Positions 27,773-37,907 of a DNA stretch of 64,000 bases are shown piece by piece; position 1 is the stretch's first letter; each line of letters starts with the position of its first letter. The notes under the pieces are model-generated. The model was not told where the DNA came from, did no database searches, and saw nothing but the letters and a program-made list of their open reading frames with translations. The stretch is taken from the NCBI GenBank assembly GCA_963695135.1, contig CAVOGA010000001.1:992001-1056000 (forward strand), given 5' to 3'. The position numbers were made by a program, and so were the translations under genes. The stretch comes from Marinihelvus sp963695135. Its GTDB lineage: Bacteria; Pseudomonadota; Gammaproteobacteria; Xanthomonadales; SZUA-36.

Positions 27773-29116
27773 AATTCCTTAAAACAACCATCGCCAGCTA
27801 CCGCCATCCTGATCAGCGGCATGGCCTTCGGCCAGACCCTTGAGGACCTTGCGCAGCAGGTTCAGCGCGCGGCAACCGAGGAAGGCAAGATCAACGCCGA
27901 GCGCGAGGCGGAATTCCAGCGCGACCGGAATAACCAGCGCCAGCTGCTGGCCGAGGCGCAGGCCGAGAAGGCCGCCCAGGAAGCCCGCAGCGACCGTCTG
28001 AAGGCGGAATATGACGAGAACGAGCGTCAGCTCGCGGAACTGCAAACGGTGCTTGATGAGCGGCTGGGTAACCTCGGCGAGCTGTTCGGTATCGTGCGCC
28101 AGGCGGCCGGCGACGTGGAGTCCGCCCTGAGCGACTCCATGGTCTCAGCCCAGTTCCCGGGTCGCGGCCAGTTTCTCTCTGAACTCGCCCAGCGACGTGA
28201 GCTGCCGACCGTCCCGGAACTGCGTCAACTCTGGTCCTCGATGGTCACAGAGATCGCCCAGTCAGGCAAAGTGGTCAAGTTCACCGGTCCGGTGGAGCTC
28301 GCCAATGGTGAAAAGGAAGAGACCGAGGTGGTCCGCGTTGGTGTGTTTAACGCGGTCAGCGATGGTTCCTTCCTGGACTGGGATCCGAGCAAAAGCGACG
28401 AGTACCTGATTGAGCTGGCGCGGCAGCCGTCCGACCGTGACCAGTCCATGGCGTCCGGCCTGCAGAATGCACCGGCCGGCCAGCCCGTGGACATGGCCGT
28501 TGACTTTTCCCGTGGGCAGATTCTGCGCGCCGTGGTGCAGAGCAAGTCACCCATCGAGCGGGTCCAGGAAGACGGTGGTCCGGTGGGCTACGTGATTCTC
28601 GGTGTCGGCCTGCTCGGCCTGCTGCTGTGCCTGTGGAAGTTCATCGTGCTGTATTCCACCGGCGCCAAGATCAGTGGCCAGCTCAAAACGGAGACGCCCA
28701 ACAAGGCCAATCCGCTGGGCCGCGTGATGGCAATTTACGCCGACAACCCGCAAACGGACATCGAAACGCTGGAGCTCAAGCTTGACGAGGCGATCCTGCG
28801 TGAAACCTCCCCGCTGGAAAGCGGCCTGAGCTTCATCAAGGTGCTGTACGTCGTGGCCCCGCTGCTCGGTCTGCTGGGTACGGTGGTGGGCATGATCGCG
28901 ACCTTCCAGATGATCACGCTGTTCGGTACCGGTGACCCGCGCATGATGGCGGGCGGTATCTCCACCGCCCTGGTCACCACCGTGCTCGGCCTGGTGGTCG
29001 CCATTCCGCTGACGCTGTTCCACAGCTTCCTGCAGGGCAAGAGCAAGGCCCTGATCCAGATTCTTGAAGAACAGGCGGCAGGTATCGTGGCACGCACTGC
29101 GGAGCGCAATGGATGA
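27769..29116 (+). CDS. Large ExbB/MotA/TolQ-type proton channel with periplasmic coiled coil, one frame break
   Basis: About 449 residues after repair. The start ATG at 27769 overlaps the DUF3450 stop; an extra base at 27799 (AGC-t-ACC) breaks the signal peptide, and without it the protein opens MKFLKTTIASTAILISGMAF. A periplasmic coiled coil covers about residues 20-95 and a globular region continues to about 260. A first membrane helix (GYVILGVGLLGLLLCLWKFI) leads to the MotA/TolQ/ExbB domain, with VAPLLGLLGTVVGMIATFQ and TTVLGLVVAIPLTLFHSFLQ, which carry the channel residues. Family ExbB is about 240 residues, so the N-terminal half is an added module. It overlaps the second ExbB gene by four bases. 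Confidence 0.9.
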
Positions 29117-29640
29117 TCTGGTTTTATGACGCATTAGCGTCCATCAGGGACTTCATTGAGCTCGGCGGCGACGTGCTGTACGCCATCGCGTTCGTGCTGT
29201 TCCTGATGTGGACCCTGATCCTGGAGCGAATCTGGTATTTCTACCGGGTTCACCCGCCGCAGATGCGGGCCATGATCGAAGCCTGGGAAACCCGCTCGGA
29301 TACGACCTCCTGGTATGCCAAACGCATCCGCGAGCAGCTGATTTCCGAGACCAACGTGGCGCTGAAGCGCAACATTGGGGTGATCAAGGCGTTGATCGCC
29401 ATCTGCCCGCTGCTGGGCCTGATGGGTACGGTAACGGGCATGGTCTCGGTGTTTGACGTCATGACCTACAGCGGCAGCGGTAATGCCCGGGCCATGGCGG
29501 CCGGCGTGTCAAAAGCCACGGTTCCGACCATGGCCGGCATGGTCGCCGCTCTTTCCGGGGTCTACTTCGGCACCTGGCTGGAGCAAAAGGCCGCGACGGA
29601 AACCGAAGAGCTCGAGGACGCCCTCCAGCACCACAATTAA
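29113..29640 (+). CDS. exbB: ExbB/TolQ-family proton channel subunit, short form
   Basis: A 175-residue inner-membrane protein. Helix 1 is at residues 18-38 (VLYAIAFVLFLMWTLILERI). Helices 2 and 3 lie at about 95-115 (ICPLLGLMGTVTGMVSVFDV) and 130-155 (KATVPTMAGMVAALSGVYFG), the conserved ExbB/TolQ signature with the threonine and proline of the channel. It is shorter than E. coli ExbB (244), with a reduced cytoplasmic loop. It directly follows the large ExbB-like gene. Two such subunits in tandem suggest either a hetero-pentameric stator or two different stators sharing one ExbD. Confidence 0.92.
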   Translation: MIWFYDALASIRDFIELGGDVLYAIAFVLFLMWTLILERIWYFYRVHPPQMRAMIEAWETRSDTTSWYAKRIREQLISETNVALKRNIGVIKALIAICPLLGLMGTVTGMVSVFDVMTYSGSGNARAMAAGVSKATVPTMAGMVAALSGVYFGTWLEQKAATETEELEDALQHHN

Positions 29641-29691
29641 ACCCGCGGCGCGCAGCCGGCTGGTTGCGCGCTGCTGAACCGGAGTTAACGC

Positions 29692-30094
29692 ATGGCCAGA
29701 AGGCATGCCGCAAATGATGATGCAGAGATCAACATCACCCCGATGTTGGATATTGTGTTCATCATGCTGATCTTTTTTATCGTAACCACGTCTTTCACCA
29801 AGGAGACCGGTGCGGAGATCATCAAGCCGGAGGCGGACCAGGCCATACGGCTGCAGAAGGGAACCATCCTTGTCGGGATACGCTCCAATGATGAGGTATG
29901 GATGAACAAGCGTCGCATTGAAGTGCGCGAGGTCCGCGCGATGGTTGAGCGCGCCAAGGCGGAGAACCCCGAGGGCAGTGTCGTTATCGTTGCCGACAAG
30001 GGTTCGCGAATCGGCGTCGTCACCCAGGTGATGGACCAGGTCAAGCTCGCCGGCATCGCAGGGCATCGCCATTTCGGCTGAGCCGCCCAATTGA
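29692..30094 (+). CDS. exbD: ExbD/TolR-family biopolymer transport protein, one frame break near the end
   Basis: About 133 residues. A short cytoplasmic tail precedes the single membrane helix, INITPMLDIVFIMLIFFIV, with the essential Asp in PMLDIVF. The periplasmic domain ends with VADKGSRIGVVTQVMDQVKL. As read, the frame ends GIAGHRHFG at 30081. Removing one extra base at 30058 (ATC-g-CAG) gives AGIQGIAISAEPPN and a stop at 30092-30094, which matches ExbD tails better. It works with ExbB subunits to couple the proton gradient to TonB. Confidence 0.9.
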
Positions 30095-30113
30095 GAGCAG
30101 GAGACCGACAATC

Positions 30114-30748
30114 ATGAGCATACTGCGCACCCCGATTGCCGCGCTCCTCGCTGTGGCGGTGACCTTCGGCCTGTTCATTTTCATGTACAAATTGATTTCT
30201 TCGGGTGACATGGCCAGCCAGGACCTGGACGCGATCTCCGGCATCCGCTTTGGGCCCGTGGACATTCCCGATGAGTTGCAGCGCCGTGAACGACGCAAGC
30301 CCAAGCCGCCGCCGACCGCCCAAAGAGCCGCCGCCGCCGCCCAAGATGCAGGTCTCCAAGCCGCAGCGAGATGCAGCAAATGCCGGAGATTGACATCCCC
30401 AACATCGATAACCCCATGGTTGGCGGTGACGGTATGTTTATCGGCAACTTCGGAACCGTGGACAAGACGGCAGAGGGCGAGGCAATTCCCATCGTTCGCA
30501 TTCAGCCGGTCTATCCCCGTGATGCGCAGATGAAGGGCCAGTCCGGCTGGGTAAAGGTGGAGTTCACCATTACCCCGGATGGCTCGGTGAGAGACCCGCG
30601 GGTGCTGGATGCGGAACCGGCGCGCGTGTTTAACCGCGAGGCGCTGCGCGCGATTCTCAAGTGGAAATTCAAGCCCCGTGTTGTCGATGGCGTGGCCGTA
30701 GACCGGCTGGCCACCCAGACCATTGAGTTTAACCTCGGCCAGGACTGA
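30114..30748 (+). CDS. tonB: Energy transducer TonB, two frame breaks
   Basis: About 210 residues after repair. A single N-terminal helix (LLAVAVTFGLFIFMYKLISS, residues 10-30) anchors it in the inner membrane. A Pro/Lys-rich spacer follows (KPPPP and KEPPPPPK), then the TonB C-terminal domain: RIQPVYPRDAQMKGQSGWVK, with the YP motif, and REALRAILKWKFKPRVVDG. Breaks at 30315 (CCG-a-CCG) and 30367 (CAG-c-GAG) lie in the repetitive spacer. It would carry energy to outer-membrane receptors, none of which are in the window. It ends the proton-driven part of the operon, and the TPR gene follows in 13 bases. Confidence 0.88.
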
Positions 30749-30761
30749 GGACAGTAAGCCT

Positions 30762-32030
30762 ATGAACTATTTCTCCAAATTTTCCCTCGTTGCGATGCTC
30801 GCGTTGGGTGGGCTCGCCTCCCCTGATGTGGTTCTGGCCCAGGCAGGCGCTTGTGGCGAGGAACGGGAAATCGACCAGGGCCTGCTCGACGAGGCCACCT
30901 GGAAACGCATGAACGAGGCGTTCGAAATGGTCGGCGAAGAGCAGTACGACGATGCCATGGAGCGATTGGTTTACCTGCGCAATCGCGCCAAGGACGATTA
31001 TCTGAAGGCCGTGGTGGCCCAGGGCATCGCCCAGGTTCACTGGGCCCAGGGCAATTACGACGAGGCCCTGGATGAATTCGAACTGGCGGTTGAGCTCAAC
31101 GCGCTGCCCAACCAGACCCACTATTCGCTGATGTACCAGATCGCCCAGCTTTACTACAGCAACGAGCGCTACGACGAAGCGCTGGACCGCCTGGAGCTGT
31201 GGTTCTGCAAGGTGCCGGTTGCTGATCACCAGGCCTCCGCGTACGTACTGCAGGCGTCCATTTATGCCCAGAAGGAAGACTGGGCGCAGGTGATCAGCTC
31301 CATTAACAAGGCGTTGGCCATGGCTGAGAAACCGGAAGAAAACTGGTATCAACTCAAGCTGGCAGCCCATTACGAGTTGGAACAGTTCAACGAGGCCGTG
31401 GAAACGCTGGAGATCATGATGACCCTCTGGCCGAACAAGAAGAACTACTGGTCGCAGCTCTCCAACACCTACTACAAGCTGGAGAACGATCAGAAGGCCC
31501 TGTCTACCATCGCGCTCGCCTACCGCAAGGGGCTGCTCGACAAGGAGCAGGACCTGGTGTACCTGTCTAATCTGTATTCCCTGCAGGACGTGCCGTTCAA
31601 GTCCGCTGCGGTCATGCAGGAAGGGCTTGAAAGCGGGGTTATCCCTGCCGAGGAGCGTTACTGGACCGCCACCGGAGACAACTGGTACGCGGCGGAGGAA
31701 TACGAAAATGCCCTGGTGGCCTACGAAAAGGCAGGCCAGATTTCTGACGTCGGCAAGATTGATCTGCGCCGCGCCTACATCCTGATTGACCAGGAGCGCT
31801 GGGACGAGGCAACCGTGGCTTTACGGGCAGCGCTTGACAAGGGCGGTGTCAGTGACCGCCAGACCGGCGAGGCTTATCTCATGCTGGGTATGAGCGAGTT
31901 CAACCAGGAAAACTACGATGCAGCGACTGCCGCCTGGGCACAGGCAGCGCGCTACAAGGAAACGCGGGGCCAGTCCCAGCAGTGGATGACGCTCATGCAG
32001 GAAGAGCGGTCGCGTAAGGCCGGCCCCTGA
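30762..32030 (+). CDS. Exported tetratricopeptide-repeat protein of the Ton operon
   Basis: A 422-residue periplasmic protein. The signal peptide covers residues 1-27 (LVAMLALGGLASPDVVLAQA). TPR helices fill the rest: AQGIAQVHWAQGNYDEALDE, MYQIAQLYYSNERYDEALDR, LKLAAHYELEQFNEAVETLE and further degenerate repeats to residue 400. TPR proteins of this sort follow TonB in several marine gammaproteobacterial Ton clusters and may bridge the machine to outer-membrane parts; that role is inference. A terminator lies 24 bases after the stop, so this closes the operon. Confidence 0.85.
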   Translation: MNYFSKFSLVAMLALGGLASPDVVLAQAGACGEEREIDQGLLDEATWKRMNEAFEMVGEEQYDDAMERLVYLRNRAKDDYLKAVVAQGIAQVHWAQGNYDEALDEFELAVELNALPNQTHYSLMYQIAQLYYSNERYDEALDRLELWFCKVPVADHQASAYVLQASIYAQKEDWAQVISSINKALAMAEKPEENWYQLKLAAHYELEQFNEAVETLEIMMTLWPNKKNYWSQLSNTYYKLENDQKALSTIALAYRKGLLDKEQDLVYLSNLYSLQDVPFKSAAVMQEGLESGVIPAEERYWTATGDNWYAAEEYENALVAYEKAGQISDVGKIDLRRAYILIDQERWDEATVALRAALDKGGVSDRQTGEAYLMLGMSEFNQENYDAATAAWAQAARYKETRGQSQQWMTLMQEERSRKAGP

Positions 32031-32053
32031 CCGTCCGACGCCCCCGGATTCCG

Positions 32054-32084
32054 AAAGCCCGGCTTCCGCCGGGCTTTTTGTTTT
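32054..32084 (+). terminator. Rho-independent terminator of the Ton-type operon
   Basis: AAAGCCCGGC and GCCGGGCTTT form a perfect 10-base stem around TTCC, followed by a T-rich tract (TTTTTGTTTT). It lies just after the TPR gene. Confidence 0.9.
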
Positions 32085-32112
32085 ACCGCCGGCGCCGCCC
32101 GATAATGCACCG

Positions 32113-33017
32113 ATGGATAACATGGCCAGCGACACCATTCTGATTGATGCTTTTCTTGATGCGGCCTGGGCCGAGCGTGGTCTCAGCCGCAACACCTTGC
32201 AAAGCTACCGCCGGGACCTGCTCAAGCTGGCCAACTGGCTCAATGGTGAGGGCTGCACGCTGACTGCGGCGGCGCGCGAAAACCTGCTGGGTTTTCTCGC
32301 CGGGCAAATGAAGCAGGGGCTCAGTCCAAGGTCCGTGGCGCGTTACCTGTCCGGCTTTCGCCAGTTCTACCGCTGGCAGCTCCGCGAGCGCCGGATCAGC
32401 GAGGACCCGACCGCCCTGATTGACAGCCCGAGGCTGGGGCGCAGCCTGCCCAAGGCGCTCAGTGAGACGGATGTCGAGCGGTTGCTGGCGGCGCCGGACT
32501 GCTCTGACCTCCTGGGTCTGCGCGACCGGGCCATGCTGGAGCTTATGTACGCCACGGGTCTGCGCGTCAGCGAACTGACCGGCGCTGAAGTTGACGGACG
32601 TGGGCATGAACCAGGGGGTGGTGCGGGTGCTGGGCAAGGGCAACAAGGAGCGGCTCGTGCCGCTGGGTGAGGAGTCGCTAAGCTGGTTGCGACGCTACCT
32701 CGAGGAGGCCAGGCCGCAGCTGATGAAAGGCGCGGACCACGCCCGAGGTATTCGTCACGGCCCGCCGCGCGGGCATGACCCGGCAGTCGTTCTGGTACCG
32801 CGTCAAGCGTCACGCGCTGGACGCCGGTATTAGCCGCTCCATCTCCCCTCATGCGCTGCGCCACTCCTTTGCCACCCACCTTCTGAACCACGGTGCGGAC
32901 CTTCGCGTGGTGCAGTTATTGCTCGGCCATAGTGACCTGTCGACCACGCAGATTTATACTCACATCGCCCGCGAGGGGCTCAAACGCCTTCATGAACAAC
33001 ATCATCCCCGTGGTTAG
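32113..33017 (+). CDS. xerD: Tyrosine recombinase XerD, two frame breaks
   Basis: About 300 residues after repair. The N-terminal SAM-like domain contains AERGLSRNTLQSYRRDLLKL near residue 20. The catalytic domain shows, in order, Arg in YATGLRVSELTGLKL, Lys in LGKGNKERLVPLG, His/Arg in HALRHSFATHLL, His in LLGHSDLSTTQIYTH and the nucleophile Tyr in TTQIYTH. With XerC it resolves chromosome dimers at dif. Breaks at 32584 (GGC-g-CTG) and 32744 (GCC-c-GAG) are single extra bases; all catalytic residues survive in the repaired frame. XerD rather than XerC is judged from the sequence and from dsbC following, an arrangement known in E. coli (xerD-dsbC). Confidence 0.9.
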
Positions 33018-33065
33018 CCCGGGAACGCGCCGCGAATGTCGCGCCCGCCCGGGGTGAACTTTTTT
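33018..33065 (+). terminator. Possible terminator after xerD
   Basis: CCCGGG at 33018-33023 and 33048-33053, with an inner GCGC pair, can form a branched stem, and six T residues follow at 33060-33065. Pairing is imperfect, so this is a candidate only. Confidence 0.45.
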
Positions 33066-33120
33066 CGTCTGACCGGTCAAACCGGCAGCAAGCACGGATA
33101 ACACACGAGACTCCAGAGCC

Positions 33121-33868
33121 ATGTTTAAGCACTCTTCCAGACTTCTGCCGCTGTTGCTCATCGTTCCATTCGCGTCGGCCATTGCTGACGAGGGAATGGA
33201 CGTGGTTGAGGCCAAGCTGCGCACCCTTGCGCCATCGGCGACCACCATTGCCATCTCGGAGACCCCGGTCGACGGGCTGCTGCAGGCGCAGATCAACAGC
33301 GACATCGTCTATATCTCCAACGATGGTCAGTACCTGATGCAGGGCACGCTGTTCGATATCGATGCGCGGGTCAATCTCACGGACCAGGCCAAGTCCGATG
33401 TGCGACGGGTGCTGCTCGAGCAGCTGGATCAGCCGCAGGCAATCAGCTTCACCCCGGAAGGCGAGCCGGTGCACAAGCTGATGGTTTTCACCGACATCGA
33501 CTGCGGCTACTGCCGTAAATTGCACGAAGAAATGGATGAATACCTGGAGAAGGGTATCGAGATCGACTACATGGCGTATCCGCGCGCCGGCATCGGTTCG
33601 CCTTCCTATGACAAATTTGTTTCTGTCTGGTGCGCTGACGATCAGCAGGCGGCGTTGACCTCGGCCAAGGCCGGCAAGGATCCGGAGCCGAAGCAGTGCG
33701 ATAACCCCGTGCTGGAGCAGTTTGAGCTCGGACAGCAGCTCGGCGTGTACCGGCACCCCCGCGCTGATCACCAGCGATGGCACGCTGATCCCCGGTTACA
33801 TGCAGCCCGAAATGCTGCGCGCCCGGTTGGATATTCTCGCCGGACAGCAGGCAGCGGCGGCCAACTGA
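33121..33868 (+). CDS. dsbC: Thiol:disulfide isomerase DsbC, one frame break
   Basis: About 248 residues after repair. The signal peptide covers residues 1-22 (LLPLLLIVPFASAIA). The dimerisation domain spans about 23-85 (DGQYLMQGTLFDIDAR) and the thioredoxin-fold catalytic domain follows, with the active site CGYC at residues 128-131 in FTDIDCGYCRKLH and the cis-proline in TGTPALIT. A second pair of cysteines is present (WCADD, KQCDN). As read, the frame runs on to 33954; removing the extra T at 33748 (GTG-t-ACC) restores VTGTPALITSDGTLIPGYMQ and the stop at 33866-33868. DsbC shuffles wrong disulfides in exported proteins, for example type II substrates. Confidence 0.92.
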
Positions 33869-33966
33869 GTTTCACTGCCAACCGGGGTCCTGCCCCGGGA
33901 ATAAGGATGAACTGCCGCCCGGCGGCTGACCGGGCCTTTCAACAGCGGGTATAATCCGACGCGGTC

Positions 33967-33983
33967 GCACACCCCCGGTGTGC
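33967..33983. repeat. Short hairpin before purL
   Basis: GCACACC-CCC-GGTGTGC is a perfect 7-base stem 26 bases before the purL start. No T-run follows. It may affect purL translation or mark the end of the dsbC transcript. Confidence 0.4.
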
Positions 33984-34008
33984 CTGGATTCGTCTAGGGA
34001 GATTCCCA

Positions 34009-37000
34009 TTGTCCGTGTTTACCTGGCTGCTGGGCGAGTCCGCCCTCTCTGCTTTTAGACAACGCAAGCTCTTGAGAGCCACGGCGCGCGCGCTGGGCCA
34101 GGGCGAGGCTGCCCCGGGCCTGCGCCTGCAAGCGCACTTTGTGTACTTCATTGAAAGCACTGCCGGTCTCCCGGAGCACGACATGGCGCGCCTTGGCGAG
34201 CTGTTGCATGGCGCCCCGGCGGCGCCGCCAGAAGGGGTTCTCCTTTACCGTCGTGCCGCGCCTGGGCACGGTCTCCCCCTGGTCCAGCAAGGCGACGGAT
34301 ATCGCCCGGGGCTGCGGCCTGGAGGCGGTGCTGCGCATTGAACGTGGCACCCTGTACCGCATCGACGGGATGCCGGAGCCGGACAGTGCCCAGCTGGCAT
34401 CGCTGCAGGCCTGTTTTCACGATCGCATGACCCAGTCCATTCTCGCGCAGCCGCAGGCCGGCAGCGTCCTCTTTGAGCATGCTGCGCCACGCGGGCTGGC
34501 AAGAGTTGGCCGCTCCGTCGAGGCCCTGTCAGAAGCCAACCGCGCCCTGGGCCTGGCGCTTTCCGGGGATGAGATCGACTACCTGGCGGCGGCCTTTAGC
34601 GGGCTGGGCCGGGATCCCAGCGATGCCGAGCTCATGATGTTTGCGCAGGCCAACTCGGAGCACTGCCGTCACAAGATTTTCAACGCCAGCTGGACCCTGG
34701 ACGGAAAGGCGCAGGAGCACAGCCTGTTCGGCATGATCCGCAACACGCATGCGCGCAGCCCTGAAGGCGTGCTGTCGGCGTACCACGATAATTCGGCGGT
34801 GCTCAAGGGCTATACCGCCGACCGCTACTTCGCCGACCCGGATAGACCACCGTTATCACTTCGTGCGTGAGCCGGTGGCCATGCAGATCAAGGTGGAGAC
34901 ACACAATCACCCGACCGCCATTTCGCCCTTCCCCGGCGCCGCCACCGGTTCCGGCGGTGAAATTCGCGACGAGGCGGCGACCGGTCGCGGTGCGCGGCCG
35001 AAGGCCGGCCTGACCGGTTTTACCGTTTCCAACCTGCGGCTGCCCGGCCTGCGCCGGGCCTGGGAAGAAGACTTCGGCAAACCCGGGCGCATTGTCACGC
35101 GCGCTGGACATCATGCTCGAGGGACCGATCGGCGCAGCAGCCTTTAACAACGAGTTCGGGCGGCCGGCCCTGGGCGGCTATTTCCGCACCTTTGAGCAGA
35201 CCGTGGGTGGCCGCCAGTGGGGTTACCACAAACCCATCATGCTGGCCGGCGGCATGGGCAACATTCGCGAGCAACACGTGGAAAAGCACCGGCTGCACGG
35301 TGGGCGCGGCGGTGATTGTGCTGGGCGGCCCCGCCATGCTGATCGGGCTGGGCGGCGGCGCTGCCTCCAGCATGGGCAGCGGGCAGAGCGACCAGGAACT
35401 GGATTTTGCCTCCGTGCAGCGTGAGAACCCGGAGATGCAGCGCCGCTGCCAGGAAGTGATCGACGCCTGCTGGGCGCTGGGTGAGCGAAACCCGATCATT
35501 TCGATTCACGACGTGGGCGCCGGCGGCCTGTCCAACGCGCTGCCGGAACTGCTCGATGACAGCGAACGCGGCGGCAGGCTGGAACTGCGCCGGATCCCCA
35601 ACGCCGATTCGGCCATGTCGCCGATGGAAATCTGGTGTAACGAGGCCCAGGAACGTTACGTGCTGGCGGTTGCGCCCGAATCCCTGGCCCGCTTCCAGGC
35701 CCTGTGCGAGCGGGAACGTTGCCCCTTCGCCGTGCTTGGCGAGGCCACCGGGGTCCGCGACCTCGACGTGTCCGACCGAACTGCTCGGCGAGGCACCGGT
35801 GGAACTGCCGTTGCAGGTGCTGCTCGGCAAACCGCCGCGCATGCACCGCGATGCGGTCGCACGTTCCCGTCCCGGCGGACGCCTTTGATCCGGCCGGCCT
35901 GGCCCTGCAGGACGCGGCGATCGCGGTGCTGCAACACCCGGCCGTTGGCCAGCAAGCGATTTCTGATCACCATCGGTGACCGCAGCGTTGGCGGCCTGGT
36001 GGCCCGCGATCAGATGATCGGGCCCTGGCAGGTGCCGGTCGCCGATGCAGCGGTCACGCTCAGCGGTTTCCGGGACTTCAGCGGCGAGGCTTTCGCGATT
36101 GGTGAGCGCACACCGCTGGCGATTATCAATGCGCCCGCATCAGGACGCATGGCCATTGCAGAAGCCGTCACGAACCTGGCCTGTGCGCCGGTCGACGGCC
36201 TGTCCAGCGTGCGCCTGTCGGCCAACTGGATGGCCGCTGCCGGTGAGCCCGGGCAGGACGCGGACCTGTTCGACACGGTCCACGCGGTCGGCATGGAGTT
36301 GTGTCCCGAGCTGGGTATCGCGATTCCGGTCGGCAAGGACTCGCTGTCGCTCAAGACCTTCTGGAACACTGCGGACGGCGAGCAGCAGGTGGTTTCGCCG
36401 GTTTCACTGGTGGTAACCGCTTTCGCGCCGGTCACGGATGCGCGGCGCGTGCTCACGCCCCTGCTCGACCTGCAGCAGCCAAGCGCATTGCTCCTGTGCG
36501 ACCTTGGGGCCGGCCGCGACCGCCTGGGCGGCTCCATCCTGGCCCAGGTGCAGGGTGGCTTCGGCCAGGAAAGCCCTGACCTGGATGATCCGGCGGCGCT
36601 CAAGGCCTTTTTTGAACTGGTCCAGTCCCTGAATCGTGACGGGCTGCTGCTGGCCTACCACGATCGTTCGGACGGCGGTCTGCTCGCCACGGTCTGCGAG
36701 ATGTCTTTTGCTTCCCGCTGCGGCCTGGAGCTCGAGATTGACCTGCAGGGGCCGGCGCTGCTGGCGCGGCTTTTTTCAGAGGAGGCCGGTGCGGTCCTGC
36801 AGGTCCGCGAGCAGGATCTCGGGGCCGTTATGCAGCGGGCTGCGGACGCTGGTCTCGGAACCATGTTCAGCCGGCTGGGGAGGCCTGCGTCTCACCACGA
36901 GTTGCGCGTAAGCGATGGCAGCGGATCGACTCTGGCCCTGGATCTGCCGGCCCTGCACGCGGCCTGGGGCGAGATCAGCCACGCGGTGGCGCGCCTGCGC

Positions 37001-37886
37001 GACAACCCGGAATGTGCGGATGCTGAGCGGCAGCGGCAAGGCAACTGGAATCAGCCGGACCTGGCCCCGGAACTCGGCTTTGATCCGGAGCAGGATGTCG
37101 CCGCGCCGATGATCGCCACGGGCGTCCGGCCGCAGGTGGCCATACTTCGCGAGCAGGGTGTCAACGGGCACGTCGAGATGGCCGCTGCCTTTGATCTGGC
37201 CGGATTTGAAGCGGTCGATGTGCACATGTCCGACCTGGCCACCGGCCGGCAGCGGCTGGACAGCTTCCAGGGGCTGGTCGCCTGCGGCGGCTTTTCCTAT
37301 GGCGACGTGCTCGGGGCGGGGCGGGGCTGGGCCAAGTCCATCCTGTTCAACGAGACCCTGCGATCGTCCTTTGCCGACTTCTTCGCGGATACCTCGCGCT
37401 TCGCGCTCGGCGTCTGCAACGGCTGCCAGGCGCTTTCCGCCCTGCGCAGCATCATTCCCGGCGCCGCGCACTGGCCTGATTTCGTGCGCAACGAGTCGGA
37501 GCAGTTCGAGGCGCGCCTGAGCCTGGTGCGCGTCGAGGCATCCCCCTCGCTGTTCCTCGCGGGCATGGCCGGCAGCCGCTTGCCGGTGGCGACCGCACAC
37601 GGGGAAGGGCGGGTTGAATTCAACGGCGCCGGGACGGGTTCGCCGGTGGTCGCGCTGCGCTACGTCGAGCCGGATGGCACACCGGCGAGCACCTATCCGC
37701 AAAACCCGAACGGATCGCCCGGCGGGATTACGGGCCTGTGCAACGAGGACGGCCGCGTAACCATCATGATGCCGCACCCGGAGCGCACCCTGCGGACCGT
37801 CAATTTTTCCTGGGCGCCCGCCGGCTGGGGGGCGACCTCGCCCTGGATGCGCATGTTCCAGAATGCCCGTCTGTGGGTTGAGCTGA
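34009..37886 (+). CDS. purL: Phosphoribosylformylglycinamidine synthase, seven or eight frame breaks
   Basis: The large single-chain FGAM synthase of purine synthesis, about 1290 residues if repaired. N-terminal LGEGEAA-type PurS-like domain, then the two ATP-grasp-like halves (KVETHNHPTAISPFPGAATG near residue 300, RFLITIGDRSVGGLVARDQM) and a C-terminal glutaminase with Cys in FALGVCNGCQALSALRSI and His/Glu in IMMPHPERTLRTV. Start is TTG with GGGAGA upstream. Single extra bases lie near 34237, 34844, 35097, 35299, 35777, 35859, 35947 and probably 37880, each rejoining conserved sequence on both sides. Every catalytic block is intact, so simple decay is unlikely. The last repair places the stop at 37884-37886. 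Confidence 0.88.
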
Positions 37887-37907
37887 TGAGCGAGCACGAA
37901 AGAAGTC

